Under the pieces are notes generated by a model. It had not been told where the DNA came from, made no database searches, and worked only from the letters and a program-made list of their open reading frames with translations. Made by a program: the position numbers and the translations under genes. This document shows, piece by piece, positions 22,801 to 36,050 of a DNA stretch of 64,000 nt. Origin of the DNA: Morinoia aosen (Eukaryota > Arthropoda > Malacostraca > Amphipoda > Talitridae). Positions within the stretch are counted from its first letter, which is position 1; each line of letters starts with the position of its first letter. The stretch lies in NCBI GenBank assembly GCA_030386875.1, contig CM059557.1:62326514-62390513 (forward strand), read 5' to 3'.

Positions 22801-25800
22801 ACATATCATTACATTTAATTATATCTCTGACAAAAAAATGATGCAGGAAATTATTTTCGATTTTTAACTCTGTCTAAAAAGAAAGTGATTTTTTACTGTA
22901 GAGTAAATGTGAGAAACAATATAATAATTACTATTATAATTACTGTTGAAGCACTAAGAACTACACATTTTATAATCTAGTTCCGATTTGGAAAAAATTC
23001 TGTGACACTTTCATTCCTATGCTCAATAAAATACTGCATCTTTTCTCACTGTATATTGACGCAATGAAATCGCCGAGTCTTCGAACGTGTTGTCTGTTTA
23101 TTATAAGCTGCTAGGGGTATGTCGTCTCCACATTTTATCAAGACATGCTGTTTAAACGAGGTTAAATAAAAACGAGAAAAAGACAAACAAAACGATTAAA
23201 TAATATATTAAATCGATATATAATACGAGGTGTCACTGACTCAAGTAATTACATCGTCGATCTCTAAGAAAACCTTTGAGATTGGCTGCCATCCCTCGAG
23301 TGAGGCAGAACATTGAGGTGGAGAAAGAATGACATCGCATTGGAATGTGACACTTGCTTTTCTTAAGTGGGTAACACCAGAACGATCACTCTCTCGTGAC
23401 ATGAACTGATAACTTTCATAGTTGTTGTAGCATAGTTTTCATCCACATTTGATCAAATTTGAAGTATTTTACACTATATAATGAGCGTGATTGGTTCTAA
23501 TCTGACTTCATACTTTTCTCGAATATTAAGTATGTCATTTTGTGTAGCTTAATGAGTCCAATTATTCATAGCATTTGGAGCTCAATGACAGTTTGCTTTA
23601 AGCCATTGCAGAGCGGTTTGAAAACTCCATTTATCTACATTGATCTTGAACATAATCGTATCATTATTCGATGTAGGTTAAAATCCCATTTGAAATTTTC
23701 ACCCCTGAACTATAGAATCAGTTCTTACTCAGCAACACGAAATACCTCTCGATAACAGCTAGTCTGAACTGCTTTACTGATGGGGACATTCATCATAATC
23801 TCAACTTTTAATTTTAAAACGAGCCATGTGTGAGGACAAAAAAATTCGTTGCTCTTCATTGGCTTTCCTTAATTTTACCAGTTCTTTAAATATTCTACGA
23901 AGCAAATTGCATACACATCATGGACCTAAATCCTGTTTATAGAGAGCTAATAATTATTTCTATATTAATAGATGAAATATTTCATTTCTGCGATTATCGA
24001 TGCATCGTGATCTGCTGTGTATACGAAGTCTCAAGGATCTGATTCATATTTCATACTTACAAAGCACATTTGAATTACTATTTTTGCAAATGTATTCCTG
24101 AAAGTGTCATGTTAATATCTTACGACCCCACGGTGGAATAACAGAATATCAAGTGGCAAGGGAAATCATTCCACATGCTCAAATTTATATAAATAACTAA
24201 AGAAGATGAACCTGACGAGCATGTCGTGAATGAAAATCTGATGCTACTTGTCTACGCATTGTATCTGTAACTGATCGGATGTCGTAGATTCTGAGAAAAG
24301 CTTGCAAGTGTTTTTGTACATTCGTTGTGGAAGCAACTTTCGTAAGATAACATGAGGGCAATCATGTCTAAACTTACGTGAATGCTGAATTCTTGCCATA
24401 TCATTTTATATTCTAGTAAAATGAATGAAATTTATTAAATTATTGAAATAAAAATATTTTAACCCTGTTTTGATGTAAAAATTCAGTGGCCATTTCTTGC
24501 TTTCTAAATGACGATTAGAACATTTAAGACAGTTTCAACGATTAAGCAAAAAGCGAGAAAAAAATAACTGCTAAAGTTCAGCTAAACTAATAGATTGATG
24601 TTATTTTGCAATTTTCAGAAATCCAAGACGCTGGACCCCAAACTCTTTCGTCGCCCGTTTTTAGCCTCTGCCTGAGCTCTAACCATTTATTGAAAAAAAT
24701 CCTCCCCCTCAGGGAAAATAAAAACATTCTTGACAGAGCCAAAATAACTCATCTACTTATAGTTTCACTATTTGGATGAGACTAACGTGTCACATGTGCA
24801 CGCAATCAGCCATGTTGCCCTATCGACAGCTGAACCTCTTGTATTTCAGGTATAGTTACTAAATGCTTCACCTTCGTATTGTAGTTTTGATGAACAGATG
24901 ATCATTCAACCTTTGAACAAAAACAAGTATTTATGTTAGTATTTAAACATGTGCACATGGATGTATGTACGTCAAAAATTCACGTGTATGTTTTTCAAAA
25001 AATTCTTCTGTAATTCAGGTGATGTGCTGCGATAATTATGCATGGCCCAATTAATTATAATTATAAATTTTTGAGTATTAAAGTTCAAATTTTGTTCTAA
25101 TAGAAGAGTATGTTCTTAGTGAGGTAGTTTGTGCAATCACTGTCATCATTTAAAATATGAAATTCCATCTTACATCTAATACATATATATATATATCTCT
25201 GGTGACGCATTTTTATTCTACGATTTTTTCATATGTATTTTTGAGATCACCATTAAATTGGAAGTCCTTTCATGTTAGAAAAAATAAGAACTTTACAGTA
25301 TCTAAACAACATTACTGTTTCAAAAAACTACTTTTCTTTCAAAATATCTCACAATTGAGAACCGCTTGAATTAGATCTATAGGTAGTCCCAAAATTCAAG
25401 AAATAAAAAGTTACATAAGTAAGGGGGTTTCAAACAATGATTTCAAACTAAAACATACTCCTTATGTTTTACACATAACAAGCATGAACTACAAACGTGA
25501 TAACATGATATTCATCTACCGAAAACCAACATGTATCGATAAATTTATCTTTCAGTAAAGACGATTATGAAAATCACCAGCAAGTATTCCCCCTGGAGCA
25601 GCAGCCAAAACAGCATATACAAAATAAACAATCTAATTCTATTATTTATGGCGAATTCATTTAACCTATTGCTCAAAGAAAAGTCCTCTATCCATTTCAA
25701 GAGAATATAAAATAAATTTCCCCATCTAATTGACTTTAGACAAATGTAGAAGATTAATTAAAAATGCTATGGCGCAAAACAAGACAAATTCATTTTCTCC

Positions 25801-25972
25801 AACAGTTTTCCAATCCTAAGAAAATTTGTCTCGTGACTTCCATAGCGTAAGTTCTTAGCCCAGCTCGCTCGTTTTTCGCTTCAGTGTTCCGGTTGGAGAG
25901 TCTCAATTGCCTTTAAAATAAGTGCTGCTCAGCGACCAGTTCCCTAACGAAGTCCTGTCGTATATATCCCAC

Positions 25973-26061
25973 CTTTAAGACCTCCACCGTCGGTGGCCAC
26001 CACTTGCACTTGAAAAGATGGAGTTTTTTCTCGATCGGGGCAACAAAGCGCCGTAGTGATC
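25973..26061 (-). CDS. Classical cadherin, short exon with CCPDRE and VATDGGGLKG
   Basis: An 89-bp exon, found by asking what must link the exons at 36051 and 14150. Seen: acceptor CCTCACCAG (AG at 26063-26062) and donor TTAAAG|GTGGGA (GT at 25972-25971, an unusual but valid donor). Its first base completes an Arg codon begun in the previous exon, 29 codons follow, and its last G begins a Gly codon completed by the next exon. The reading is ITTALCCPDREKTPS followed by QVQVVATDGGGLK. Known: xCCxDRE and VVAxDGGGLKG are hallmarks of classical type III cadherins. The Pro in CCPDRE, where Leu is usual, is odd. A longer open frame over the same bases (25913-26227, minus) is a shadow in the wrong frame. 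Flanking introns are about 10.0 and 11.7 kb. Confidence 0.9.
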
Positions 26062-26228
26062 CTGGTGAGGCATAAAAAAGTTTAAAAACAAAGTAAAGAG
26101 TGAATGATCGTTGATTTGTTCTCACAATAAATAGGCAATCATTTACTGCAACCTTAGCCTTATTCAGCAATTCGCAATTCAAGTCTAAGCTGACATGGGG
26201 ACAATTTTCTGCATTCACACTGATCAAA

Positions 26229-26303
26229 ACCTTATTCAGTTGGGAATTAAAATACCTTATTCAGTTGGGAATTAAAATACCTTATTCAGTTGAGAATTAA
26301 AAA
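26229..26303 (+). repeat. Three tandem copies of a 25-bp unit
   Basis: CCTTATTCAGTTGGGAATTA followed by AAATA is repeated three times at an exact 25-bp spacing (CTTATTCAG at 26231, 26256 and 26281); the third copy has TTGAGA for TTGGGA. It starts 168 bp upstream (in the minus-strand sense) of a cadherin exon acceptor. Confidence 0.85.
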
Positions 26304-26939
26304 TTGTTAGAGTCATTCTATTTTCTCTTGGGCTATATTTCAGCGTGTACTCTGCAAACTGCTGCATTAATTATAGAATTTAATCAATGATACGGAGTTT
26401 TTACTTTTTAGACCAGAATAAGTTCGCTTGCATCTGCAAAAACCCTGAACCGACACGTGGAATTGTCGTGGTCAATTATTGGTATTTTTCCACAGTTAAT
26501 GATATTCAGACGGTAAATGAGACGTGCTTCTCAGCTGAGGTTGAGTAATCTATTTTAGCGTTTACCCCGAAAAAAATTACGGCTTACTTATTCTCAAGCA
26601 ATAGTCATATTATTCACTCATTTAATGGGATCAAATCCTGTTGCAGAAATATATAACGAGTGACTCGCACTTTGTTGATCGAACTTTAATTTAAGGTTGG
26701 GACCATTGAAATAAACCATTTTTTTCTCTCAATGAGCGTAGGATAAAAAATGTTCGATAATGAGTCACATGGGCTTAAAACCTGAAACGTAAATGAGAAA
26801 AATTCAAGCTCTGAGAATGGAAGAGAATGATGGTAAAGTTAGGAAGGGGATTTCATTATGTACACAAGTAACAGAACCACACCCTTCGTCATTCTAACCA
26901 TGCATGAGTGACAGTGTTTTATATTAAGTAAGGTATTTC

Positions 26940-27268
26940 AACAAAAATATGCTCAAAATAATACCCATCCCTTGCATGAAGCTTTTTAAACGCCGGTGTA
27001 ATTGGATTGCACGATGCGATCGAAGACGCCAGGAGTTTCATGAATCCTCGTGGATGCTAGTTTGCCATTATTTCTGAAATTCTCTTCCGTGGGCTCATAA
27101 TAACAATGTTTTCCTAACTTCTAGATTCACTGCCCTGCTACTCTCAGAGCACGAATTTTTCTCAAACACGTTTCGAATTTTATGGTCTCAGAACTCTTTA
27201 ACAAAACATTTTTGGTTGCACGGTTATTGACTGAAAAGTTCATTCAATAATATGCCGGCCGCCCTGTA
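26940..27268 (-). mobile_element. Possible end of a decayed DNA transposon
   Basis: On the minus strand the segment starts TACAGGGCGGCCGGC (27268 downwards), a mariner-like terminus, and ends with a reading AFKKLHARDGYYFEHIF near 27000-26950, which resembles the C-terminal GGHFEHLL-type tail of some insect transposases. No second terminus was found. Assignment is weak. Confidence 0.35.
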
Positions 27269-27719
27269 TGTGTATCCTTACTATAATTATTTATCGGAAA
27301 TTTTATTTTTACTACATGATTTGAGCGTGAAAATGAAAAAGAGAAATCACAATCCGATACTGTGTCTCATGTGATAAAACAATAAATTGTGAACAACGAG
27401 CAAAATCTGTCTAGAAACTTAGCAGTTGACGATTTTTTTACTATTTCTGCATCAACATAATTGACCTCTGTATTCCTGAATGAAATTACTCTATTTTTTG
27501 ATTGTATAAAATGCTATGTTCAGTTCTTAGAGTTAACCAACCAAAAATTCATAGTTCATTTATCGGTTCTCCTACTGCATGGGATTCCGCGTTACCACTA
27601 CAAGTTCTTTCCGATAAATTCGCAAACGTTCTCTTTCTACGCTTAAGTCGTAATTACTGAAAAAAATTATCATAAGTCTCTGAAATTTTGATGGTTAAAT
27701 AGCAAACCAGACAACAAAA

Positions 27720-28210
27720 TTTTTATCCGATTCGGTCGTCTTCAGCCACAGTGATGGCTTCTGCACGCCTTCAAAAATTGGACGTGACGCTGTTAACGTC
27801 TACCGTTTCCAACGACAAAACAGCTTTTTTGAATTCCTTCAGAAGCGCTCTTACGCTGTTACGGGGCATCACGCTACATTCAGCCGCATTTTGAGACAAA
27901 AAAGTAATCCAACGGGTTCAAGTAGGATGAGTTGGAAGGCCAAAAGTCTTTCTCCCAGAATTCTACACAGGACTTCCTGAGCAAGTGAACGGTTTTGCTC
28001 GCCTAACAATGTTGTCGGGAACTGAGTCTTTTTGAAACACGATTCTCTAATTTAAAACATCAACCTTCATCTGTTGAATGAATTCTGTTTGCAAGATGTT
28101 GCTTTAAGATTTGACATTCACATTTTTGTTGTTGGCGGAGAAGTGAGTATTGACGTCACCCTCCCATGATAACACTCAGAGGGTCATCACGCAAGCTGGT
28201 TTCTTCGTAA
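27720..28210 (-). pseudogene. Decayed Tc1/mariner transposase, C-terminal half
   Basis: The minus strand reads in pieces VNTHFSANNKNVNVKS, FQKDSVPDNIV (compare FQQDGAPAH), EFWEKDFWPSNSSYLNPLD (27982-27915; compare FWPPSSPDLNPLDY), then NSVRALLKEFKKAVLSLE and RRAEAITVAEDDRIG (compare RIEAVIEAEGGYIE). The order matches the second catalytic block, the third catalytic block and the C-terminus of Tc1/mariner-superfamily transposases. Several stops and frameshifts separate the pieces, so it is a pseudogene. Ends were not located. Confidence 0.8.
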
Positions 28211-31200
28211 TTATCGTGGGTTGAATGTGGGTGGTCAGAGATGAAATTCAATGATAGTTGGATAGCAAGCCCGATCAAATGTAAAAATCTTTCAATCAGA
28301 AGAGAACTTGATAGTTGATCCGTAAGTCTTCGAGCATTTGAAAACTTTCTTGCTCTCCTCCAAAGAAACTTCTTTCATTTTATTTTTGGGAAAATGCTTT
28401 CCTACCAAGTGCACAAGCGGTTTCGCTAAAGTGGATTATGTGGATTATGTCTATAAGTTACTAGCCTCTGCTTAGCTAATGTCGATAATGACACCGTTAG
28501 ATTGGTCTTAAAGGTTTGCAAAAGCGAGGTACATAGGGAGGTGTGCGAATGACTTGTAAAGCTGGCTAGAAAGCGAGGTATGCGAATTTCATTTTTTTTG
28601 GCATATGGGTGCATGGCTCTCCAATGCTAGCCAGCTTCATCAAACGCTAACAAACATCTTGAACTGCCTCCTCTCGGAAACTGAATTGATTTTGCATGGG
28701 AATCAGTCATTAAAGTTATGATTACCAGATGCTCGTTGATATATGCCTAATAATATCACGAAAGATAAATCAGTGCTATCTAATTATTCTACTCAACTGT
28801 TACCATAGATTTGTTAACACTGCAACGTATGCGTAGATTGAGATGCACACGGTAGTCTCTGTGACTGTAGAAGCAATGTGCTCAGCTTCGCGTGTATTGG
28901 TATGATCGTTAATATCCTGATCGCTACACCTTCCAATAATTGCTATACTTACGTAAACCAGTCCTTTCTATCTTGTGAAAAGTTGTTTGATCCTTTTTTT
29001 AAAAAATATTCAATCCAGTCGTTTGATCCTTTTATTGCGCATCATGCACAAAATCGGATTAACCTTAACTCTGTGAAATTATTTGCACACAAACCAATGC
29101 GACCGCTTAGTTAAAGTTTCATTAGACCCGATAAAAGGCAAGATAACCACACGCAGTGTCGCTTTTCGTAAACGATAAGACTAGTTGACAGGCTGCGCAC
29201 GCATCTTGTTTCTGTGTTCAGAAGTCCTTGCATTCGGTATGTATTTTACAGCGTATGCGAAAAAATTTCATGATATCTGTCATGAAGAGTAATCATAATA
29301 ATATAATAATTTTTTGCTATATGTTATGTTCATGTTTGTCCAAAATAACACTCATTTTCTAATCGATAGCGAGTCACCATTGAGAATTTATCTGGTTTGA
29401 GGGCACTTGGCTCCGAATAGAATTATGTTTGAAATGACTCTTTATTGTTTGTCGACGGTATTTTTGAGACCAGAATGCCATTCCATCATAATCCTGCCCA
29501 CGCTGCAGCACGCACGTACCACGCTGCGTAAAGGCGTGACCCGCAACTCTTATGCATTCTCCTAAAAATAAGTTCGCCCAAAGTAGCGCGACACCGATCG
29601 CCAGGAACAAATTCGTAATTTTGGGAACACTAGCTCAAATGTGTTCGGAGGTCACTGTATTTCATTATTTGAGGATAAAAAATAGGAAAACGCATGGCTT
29701 TGTGAAATTGGTGAGTGGGAGGAAATAGATGAATTCAGGTCAATATAGTTTCCAGTGTATTTCTATTCGACGTTATTTTCTAGAATAATTAAAAAAAATC
29801 TTTTTTCTCTTAATAAAGTTTACGGGTTTTTTTCTTGAGAAGTGCTCATGCACATCTGGCACCTGGTGACATCATATGTCATTGAACATCTAACCTCGGC
29901 TTGAAGCTCGAGCTAGGTATTACAGCTATGATTCAACACAGTTTACCAGTACGTGATAAAGTTAATTTAGTGAAGTGCAATTAACGTCGACTGAAGTCAG
30001 ATTATTGTCGAATATCTTTTCTGAATGAGTATAAATAGCAAAGGAGTTGATGTTATTGCCACTAATGCTGAAAAATTTTATGATTTTTTTAAATTCTATG
30101 TTATTGAGAAACAAACAAATTGAGCGACATAAAATCTTCTTTTGAAAAATTCACGAATAAATTTATTGAAAATTATTGGAAAATAGTCCCATTATAATAA
30201 ATGTGGGCAATTGTATTTGATGAGCGAAAAAAATCCCTCTGAAAACATTATTGAACATTATTGTTATATATTTACTTACCTATCGAGAGAGAAAAATTAG
30301 AACGATCCAGTCAGTTGTTTTTTTGCACGGTTTTATACAGTAGACAAGTTTATGCAGAATAATGTCATTCAAATCCTCACGTAATGTTACGGTGAGGAAT
30401 GCTAGAGAGCCCAACGTTTACCCAAGGCGAGCAAACATTGACTCTGAGATAAAGTTTATGCGAGCCTTGAACAAAATGTAAGCTATTGTCAAAACTTACT
30501 CGAAATTGGTGTTATGAAGTTATCCATAAGGACCAAAGAATATGTTGAAGGGTACTGCAGAAACTTCTAAGCACCCTGCTAAAGCCGAAATAGATGTACA
30601 TTACAGCGTTGTTTGAATGGGAATGTATTGATTAGAGGTCGAAATAATTGGAAAGTTGTTATAAGCTGCCTTATTATTTGTGAAAACAGTTATGCTTTAT
30701 AATTACCTTCCAGCTGGATACTAATTTGACACGTATGCTCACTTCATTTGATCAGTGGTTTCATGAAAAAACTTTTTTACGCTGGCTCTCTATATATGAA
30801 TCCTGGCTTGAATCATTTAAAGTCTAAAGCTATAGAATTGAAATTTTGAATAAACTATCGAGATTTCGAAGCCACGTCTGATTGAACTTGAAGCTGTCGA
30901 AAACAAGAAAAGCCTAACACGCCCTCGCTAAAATTTCATATTCTATAGAAACATTCTTAAAGTAATAGTTTCATTATCTCTAATACAAATTGTTTGGTAA
31001 TTATACACATTATTGTGTATTAAAACATCAGCAAGCTTTAATTGCCCTTACTGCCCATATTAATCAGTCAAAATATTTTCGTAATATTATCCTGATGTTT
31101 TTGTAAAACTTGTTTTTACGCTGACAAGAGAGACTTATCTCTTCGTTGTATTGTTTTCTTTACGAAATGATTTAGATAAAAAAATAGGATAGTAATAATG

Positions 31201-33128
31201 ACTTATACTATTTGTGAATTGCATACCACAACTGAATGTGTGAGGTCTGAAGACATCGTCCAGAACAAATAATTCTGCTGATTTTAAATTAAGATAATTA
31301 GTATATTTAACCAGAATCATACTACTGGCATAGAGATTTAGAGAACATGTTCTCTCAGAAGCAAATTTGAAAACAAACTGGTTCTAAAATTAAGATAAAT
31401 TAGGTCTTCAAAATCAATTAACTAAGAATGCTATTTGTAGACTAAACGTAGACTGAAAAGGTGGAGAGAAAATAAAATACCGGTAAATTTATTTCACTCA
31501 TTTGTCATTAGAGGCTGCGACTAGAAATTTATTTAAACTCACATCTAGTGGGCTAATCTATTCTGCAGAGAAACTACTAGGTGTAAAAATGATCGATACA
31601 CCAGCCAAGGACAAAACAAAGTCGGGACTTATCTATACATGTTAGAATTCGTAACTCCGACCGAATTCAGAAAACAACAAAATAAAAAAACGAACATAAG
31701 CGACACACGTTTAACTATCTAAAGTTCAGGTACGAGCACCTGAAATGCTGTTATGATTCAAGGGTAACCGCGTTAATAAGAATGAGTTTCAAAAATCTGA
31801 GTATATTCACGGCATCGGTGGAAACTATGATTTGAAAACCAGAATCTGGAATGTTTGCACCGTATTGAAAATCGAAGAACAGTAAAATTGCAGAATAGGA
31901 AGAGTGAGGCAGTCTACGTTCAGTTTGAGAACTATCTCATGCATGCTTGTTTCGTCTGACGCTGTGCGGTACGTATTACCGACATACGTTCATACACATA
32001 ATGCACAACCAACTTCGTGGACAATTCATAGGCAGAAGCGCGTGGAATTTTGTTATTCTATTGGAAAATCTAATTTAAAATTCATTAAGAAGCTTTATTT
32101 GAAGCTTTATGAAGAAACAATGACAAAGAAAAATATAAAATTTCTCACTACAGTTTTTACTTAAGACCTAGTAAGTATGGAATGAAAAAAAATATCAGGT
32201 CTTTTGCTCGGTTTTGGGTTAAAATCATAACATTTTTTATTAAAATATGGGAAGTTTATCAGTACCAAAGGTATATCAATCTCAGTTTAACAATGAACGC
32301 CGAAAATCAAATTTGCAGTGTAAAAGATGATACGTTGTGCATATTGTAAAATTACAGGATAGAAGGGTATCAATGGCATTGATTTCAAAGTGGTACGATT
32401 GATTAAGGCTCAATCTCGAACATCTGAGGTGTTAAACAATACAGAGCTGTCTATAGTTTTTCTTCCTTTCTGGTATTAAGGTGTCTAAAAGAAAGCTATC
32501 CATTACTTTCCCATTGCATAGCGAAATTCTTGGAATCATTCACACAACTTACTCGAAAATAATTCAAGAAGAGGAGAAATATGACGAATTGTAAAATGAA
32601 AGAAACTAACGTACGAGTACATTGTCTCTGATAAAATATTGGTTTGAATTAAGAATACTCGCCTCACAAATACTCCAGATCGCGGATGAAAATATGTTTG
32701 CAAAGTAGGGTCAAGTAACTGGCCAATTCTTGGATTGTTAAATTGTTGATAAAGTTTACCATGGAAAATGAAAAATAAAATCAACGCATGATGCTCCAGT
32801 AAAGTATTAATAAATATTGAACAAGATAATCCTAACACAATTGAATTCTTGTTCCTGATAAGGGGCGCGTAATAAATTCAACGAAACACTGATGGTGTAT
32901 GATTTGATTTTTCAAAAGTTTAATCGTTTCTTATTACAGAACTTTACAAGGAGATTATCTAACACTTACAGACATGCAAAATGATTTTTTTCAGTAAAAA
33001 TGAGATCTATCATTATATTATTCCAATGCAATAGCTGCCTTCCTCTAACATTTTGGCTTCCGACTTTGTAGGTTTCTCCAGCGCTGAGAATTTTATAACA
33101 GTTTGAGAGCCCTATTATGCACATAAGC

Positions 33129-33660
33129 TGGGTTGGCCAAAAAGTTCGTTTGTTCTTCAAAGTTATCTTTCCGACGTCCTAAAGGTTATTTCATATTTTT
33201 ATTCATTGGTTCCCGTATTCGGTACAGCGAGCAGGCTTACGTTAGTGTGTAGTATGAGTAAGCCTCCAAGTAGAGAAGTTCTAACATTTTTGCCTGCAGT
33301 CGAGCCTCTGAAACGGTTGACCAAGCAGAGCACTACTGCCATCTAATGCTTTTTACTTTAAAAAGAGAAGGAAAGCAAAAAAAACTACTCAAACACAAGG
33401 CATATATTTGTGTAAATAACTGTCTTTTCCTTTATTTTCTGAAGTAAATAAGCATTGGATATCCGTAGTGCTTTACTTGGTCCACCATTTCATGGCTTAG
33501 AATGCAAGCAAAAACGTCAGAACTCTACTTTGAGGCTCATTGCCCACTGACGTAAATATGCTCGTTGTACCGAATACAGGATTTAGAGAATAAGAACACG
33601 AAACGATCTTTAGCAGGTTGGAAAGATGATATTCAAAAAATGAACTTTTTGGCCAACCCA
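33129..33660. mobile_element. Foldback mariner MITE with ~240-bp inverted arms
   Basis: The ends are TGGGTTGGCCAAAAAGTTCG and, inverted, TGAACTTTTTGGCCAACCCA, the terminal repeat known from several animal mariners. The arms are inverted copies nearly throughout: TATTCGGTACAGCGAGCA near 33212 pairs with TGCTCGTTGTACCGAATA near 33558, and AGCACTACTGCC with the complement of GGATATCCGTAGTGCTT. No transposase survives. TA dinucleotides lie nearby on both sides, but the exact duplication is unclear because the left outermost bases have changed. Confidence 0.85.
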
Positions 33661-36050
33661 ATATATAGTCTCAATGATATTTGATGTGCTCATCCGTTAA
33701 CTAATTAGTTGGTGAAATTTGTAACTTTTTTTAAATTTTTCTTCTATTATAAATTAAACAGAGTTACGACCGATTCACGAAGTATCAACACTTTCTTTTT
33801 CTTCTTGACTATTGGATTAATTATACATATAATCATTTGTGTTCAAAGGAATCTCATAGAATTTAAATTAAGCCTCCCAACGGGCGTTTGTAGTAATTTT
33901 CAGTCACTTGTACTCTTTATGGATCAGTAAATTGCATTTACTATTCAGTTACATTCATTTAATTTTTCACTAAGCGCACAATCTAGCGCTCTTAGTTGAG
34001 TTATTTTTAAAACTACGTTCCCGTTTGTATACCCCTTCCTGGCTACCATAGAAGCTTCTACACACATATTTGCACGTAAAAGCTTCTACATATTTAAATC
34101 AAATATTTCCGTGATTATTTTGTTGATTTTCATTTTAGTCCTCAAATTCAAACACAATGTGTATCTAATCTTTAATTTAATCAATGTACTTTTTCAGGAA
34201 ACAAGCTGAAAATCAATTATTTTTTATTTTTACATGGTTGTCTGTTTATGATATGATATTTTGGATATGCAGTATGCCATTCTAACATCCTTAACATGTA
34301 TATTTTTATCATTAAAATGGTGCCATCATCATTAAGTTTTAAGAAATAAGTGCAAATTTTGAATGTTGTATTGAACAATTACATTTCTAACTTCATATTT
34401 CTGGTCTCTAAAATACTCCTCTTTGTCTGCGCATGTTTTAATTCAATAAGTTGTTATCATAATTTCTTTTCTAAATTATCATCCTTGCGAAATTGTTCTA
34501 GTTCTATACGCGTTAATACATGAAGATAATCATTTATCAATATTACTGAAATGAACACTGAATTGTTAAAATTCTATAACTGTCCAAACGTCGAAGCCAA
34601 TGTCCTGTTTTTTACTCTAAAATTGTTCAGTAAAACTGCGGCTTGGACGTTTGGAACCTCGGCTTGATCGTTCATTTTTCCCCTACCTCTCTGGTGCTGT
34701 TAACATACATCTGGTGCGCAGTAACAACTATTATTCCATAATTTTAATCTTATTGTACAAAATATGTCCCATCTAGTCTTCATGAGCTGTGATCACCAAC
34801 ATTAGTATTCAGTTTGATGTAGCTTAAGTTTTGGACTTACATTTGTTTTATCAATGTGACTAGGTGTTCTTCGGTATTGTGCAGCCTGATGGTGATGTTC
34901 GAAGTATGGAAACGTTATGTTATAGAGACTGTAAGTTATCGAATTTTCCCAATTGAGTGTTCATTTCAGTAAAATTTATAAATGATTATCTTCATATGTT
35001 AACACGTGTAGAACTATAACTATAATAGAACAATTTTACAAGGTTGAGTTGTAATCACTTTTGAATTAAACCAATATAGCATATAAAAATGAAAAATTTG
35101 AAAACGCCCGTAGGCCGTACTGCAACTTGAAAACAAAACGTATGTATATTACATGACTTAAGGCATATCAATCCTGAAAATTTACTAGATTCTATAAAAT
35201 TAAAAATAATTCGAATCTAGTTTAGAATGACATTCAATTTAAAAATTTTCAAATTCATTTAAATTGTAAAGCGATCTATTCGAGCAGCAGTACAGATTTG
35301 AAGTGGCTAAAAAAATTGCAAATCCATTTCTGTGACGACTGATGGTGCTGGTACTGAGTTGTGTTTTCGCTTTCAGATCAATGACTACAGTCTACTGCGG
35401 TTTATCAGTAACAAATACCGTAGTGCTGCCTAGCTGACAATTCTTAAGAAAATATAACTAACATTTTTAATGAACTTGCAATACTACACTTGGTGACTAA
35501 GTTCTCCTGTAGTTCAAATGCTTAAGAGATTCCTAACGTGTACATGCTTGTATATTCATCCAAACTCTGCTTACTTATGTTCATATCTAGAGTATTAAGA
35601 GCAAGAAACGTGAAAAGAGGTCTCACTTAATTCATCTATCAAACAACGTTGTTTTGCAAGTACGTATTTGAGGACATTTTGCGATTAAAAAAACAATGCA
35701 TATCCTTGATTGACATTGCTCGTTACCAAGACAACAAACACAACTGAAACTCACGACCTAAGGGAACTATCAAAATGCTAAAATCGTTAGCATTATCATT
35801 AAATGACAAAAATTTATTAGAATTCTTGAAGTTCGACTTGTTGCCACCAGCAATGGTGAAACTGAAAAATATAATTACTGAATATAACTTTATTTCTATA
35901 TTTTCGTGAACGAATGGTTGACGGCCACCAAATATATTATTTCAATTTTTATTTTTCACTGACTCGGTTATAATCGCACGTGAACTTTTTTATTCCTTGT
36001 ACTCTCCGACTATGATGCAATAATAAACTTCGTACATATAAAGTACGTAC

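Larger units (their letters stand above)
14314..25972 (-). other. Cadherin intron of about 11.7 kb
   Basis: Contains a dispersed-repeat copy at 18254, a hAT element (19916-21253), a palindrome-rich and GC-richer block (21650-22045) and a coding-like relic (22270-22800). The stretches 14314-18250, 18500-19900 and 22800-25972 are AT-rich and hold nothing I can name beyond an (AT)n run at 25183-25196. Confidence 0.6.
26062..36050 (-). other. Cadherin intron of about 10 kb
   Basis: Contains a 25-bp triplication (26229-26303), a possible transposon end (26940-27268), a decayed mariner/Tc1 transposase (27720-28210) and a foldback mariner MITE (33129-33660). The stretches 28210-33120 and 33661-36050 are AT-rich with nothing recognised. 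Confidence 0.6.

Noticed and set aside
25913..26227. 104-codon minus-strand frame
   Set aside because: It overlaps the true cadherin exon in another frame; the conserved VATDGGGLKG reading with correct splice phases is preferred.
30220..30310. Minus-strand LDRSNFSLSI before a strong GTAAGT donor
   Set aside because: A stop codon directly precedes LDR and no acceptor AG lies between; chance match.
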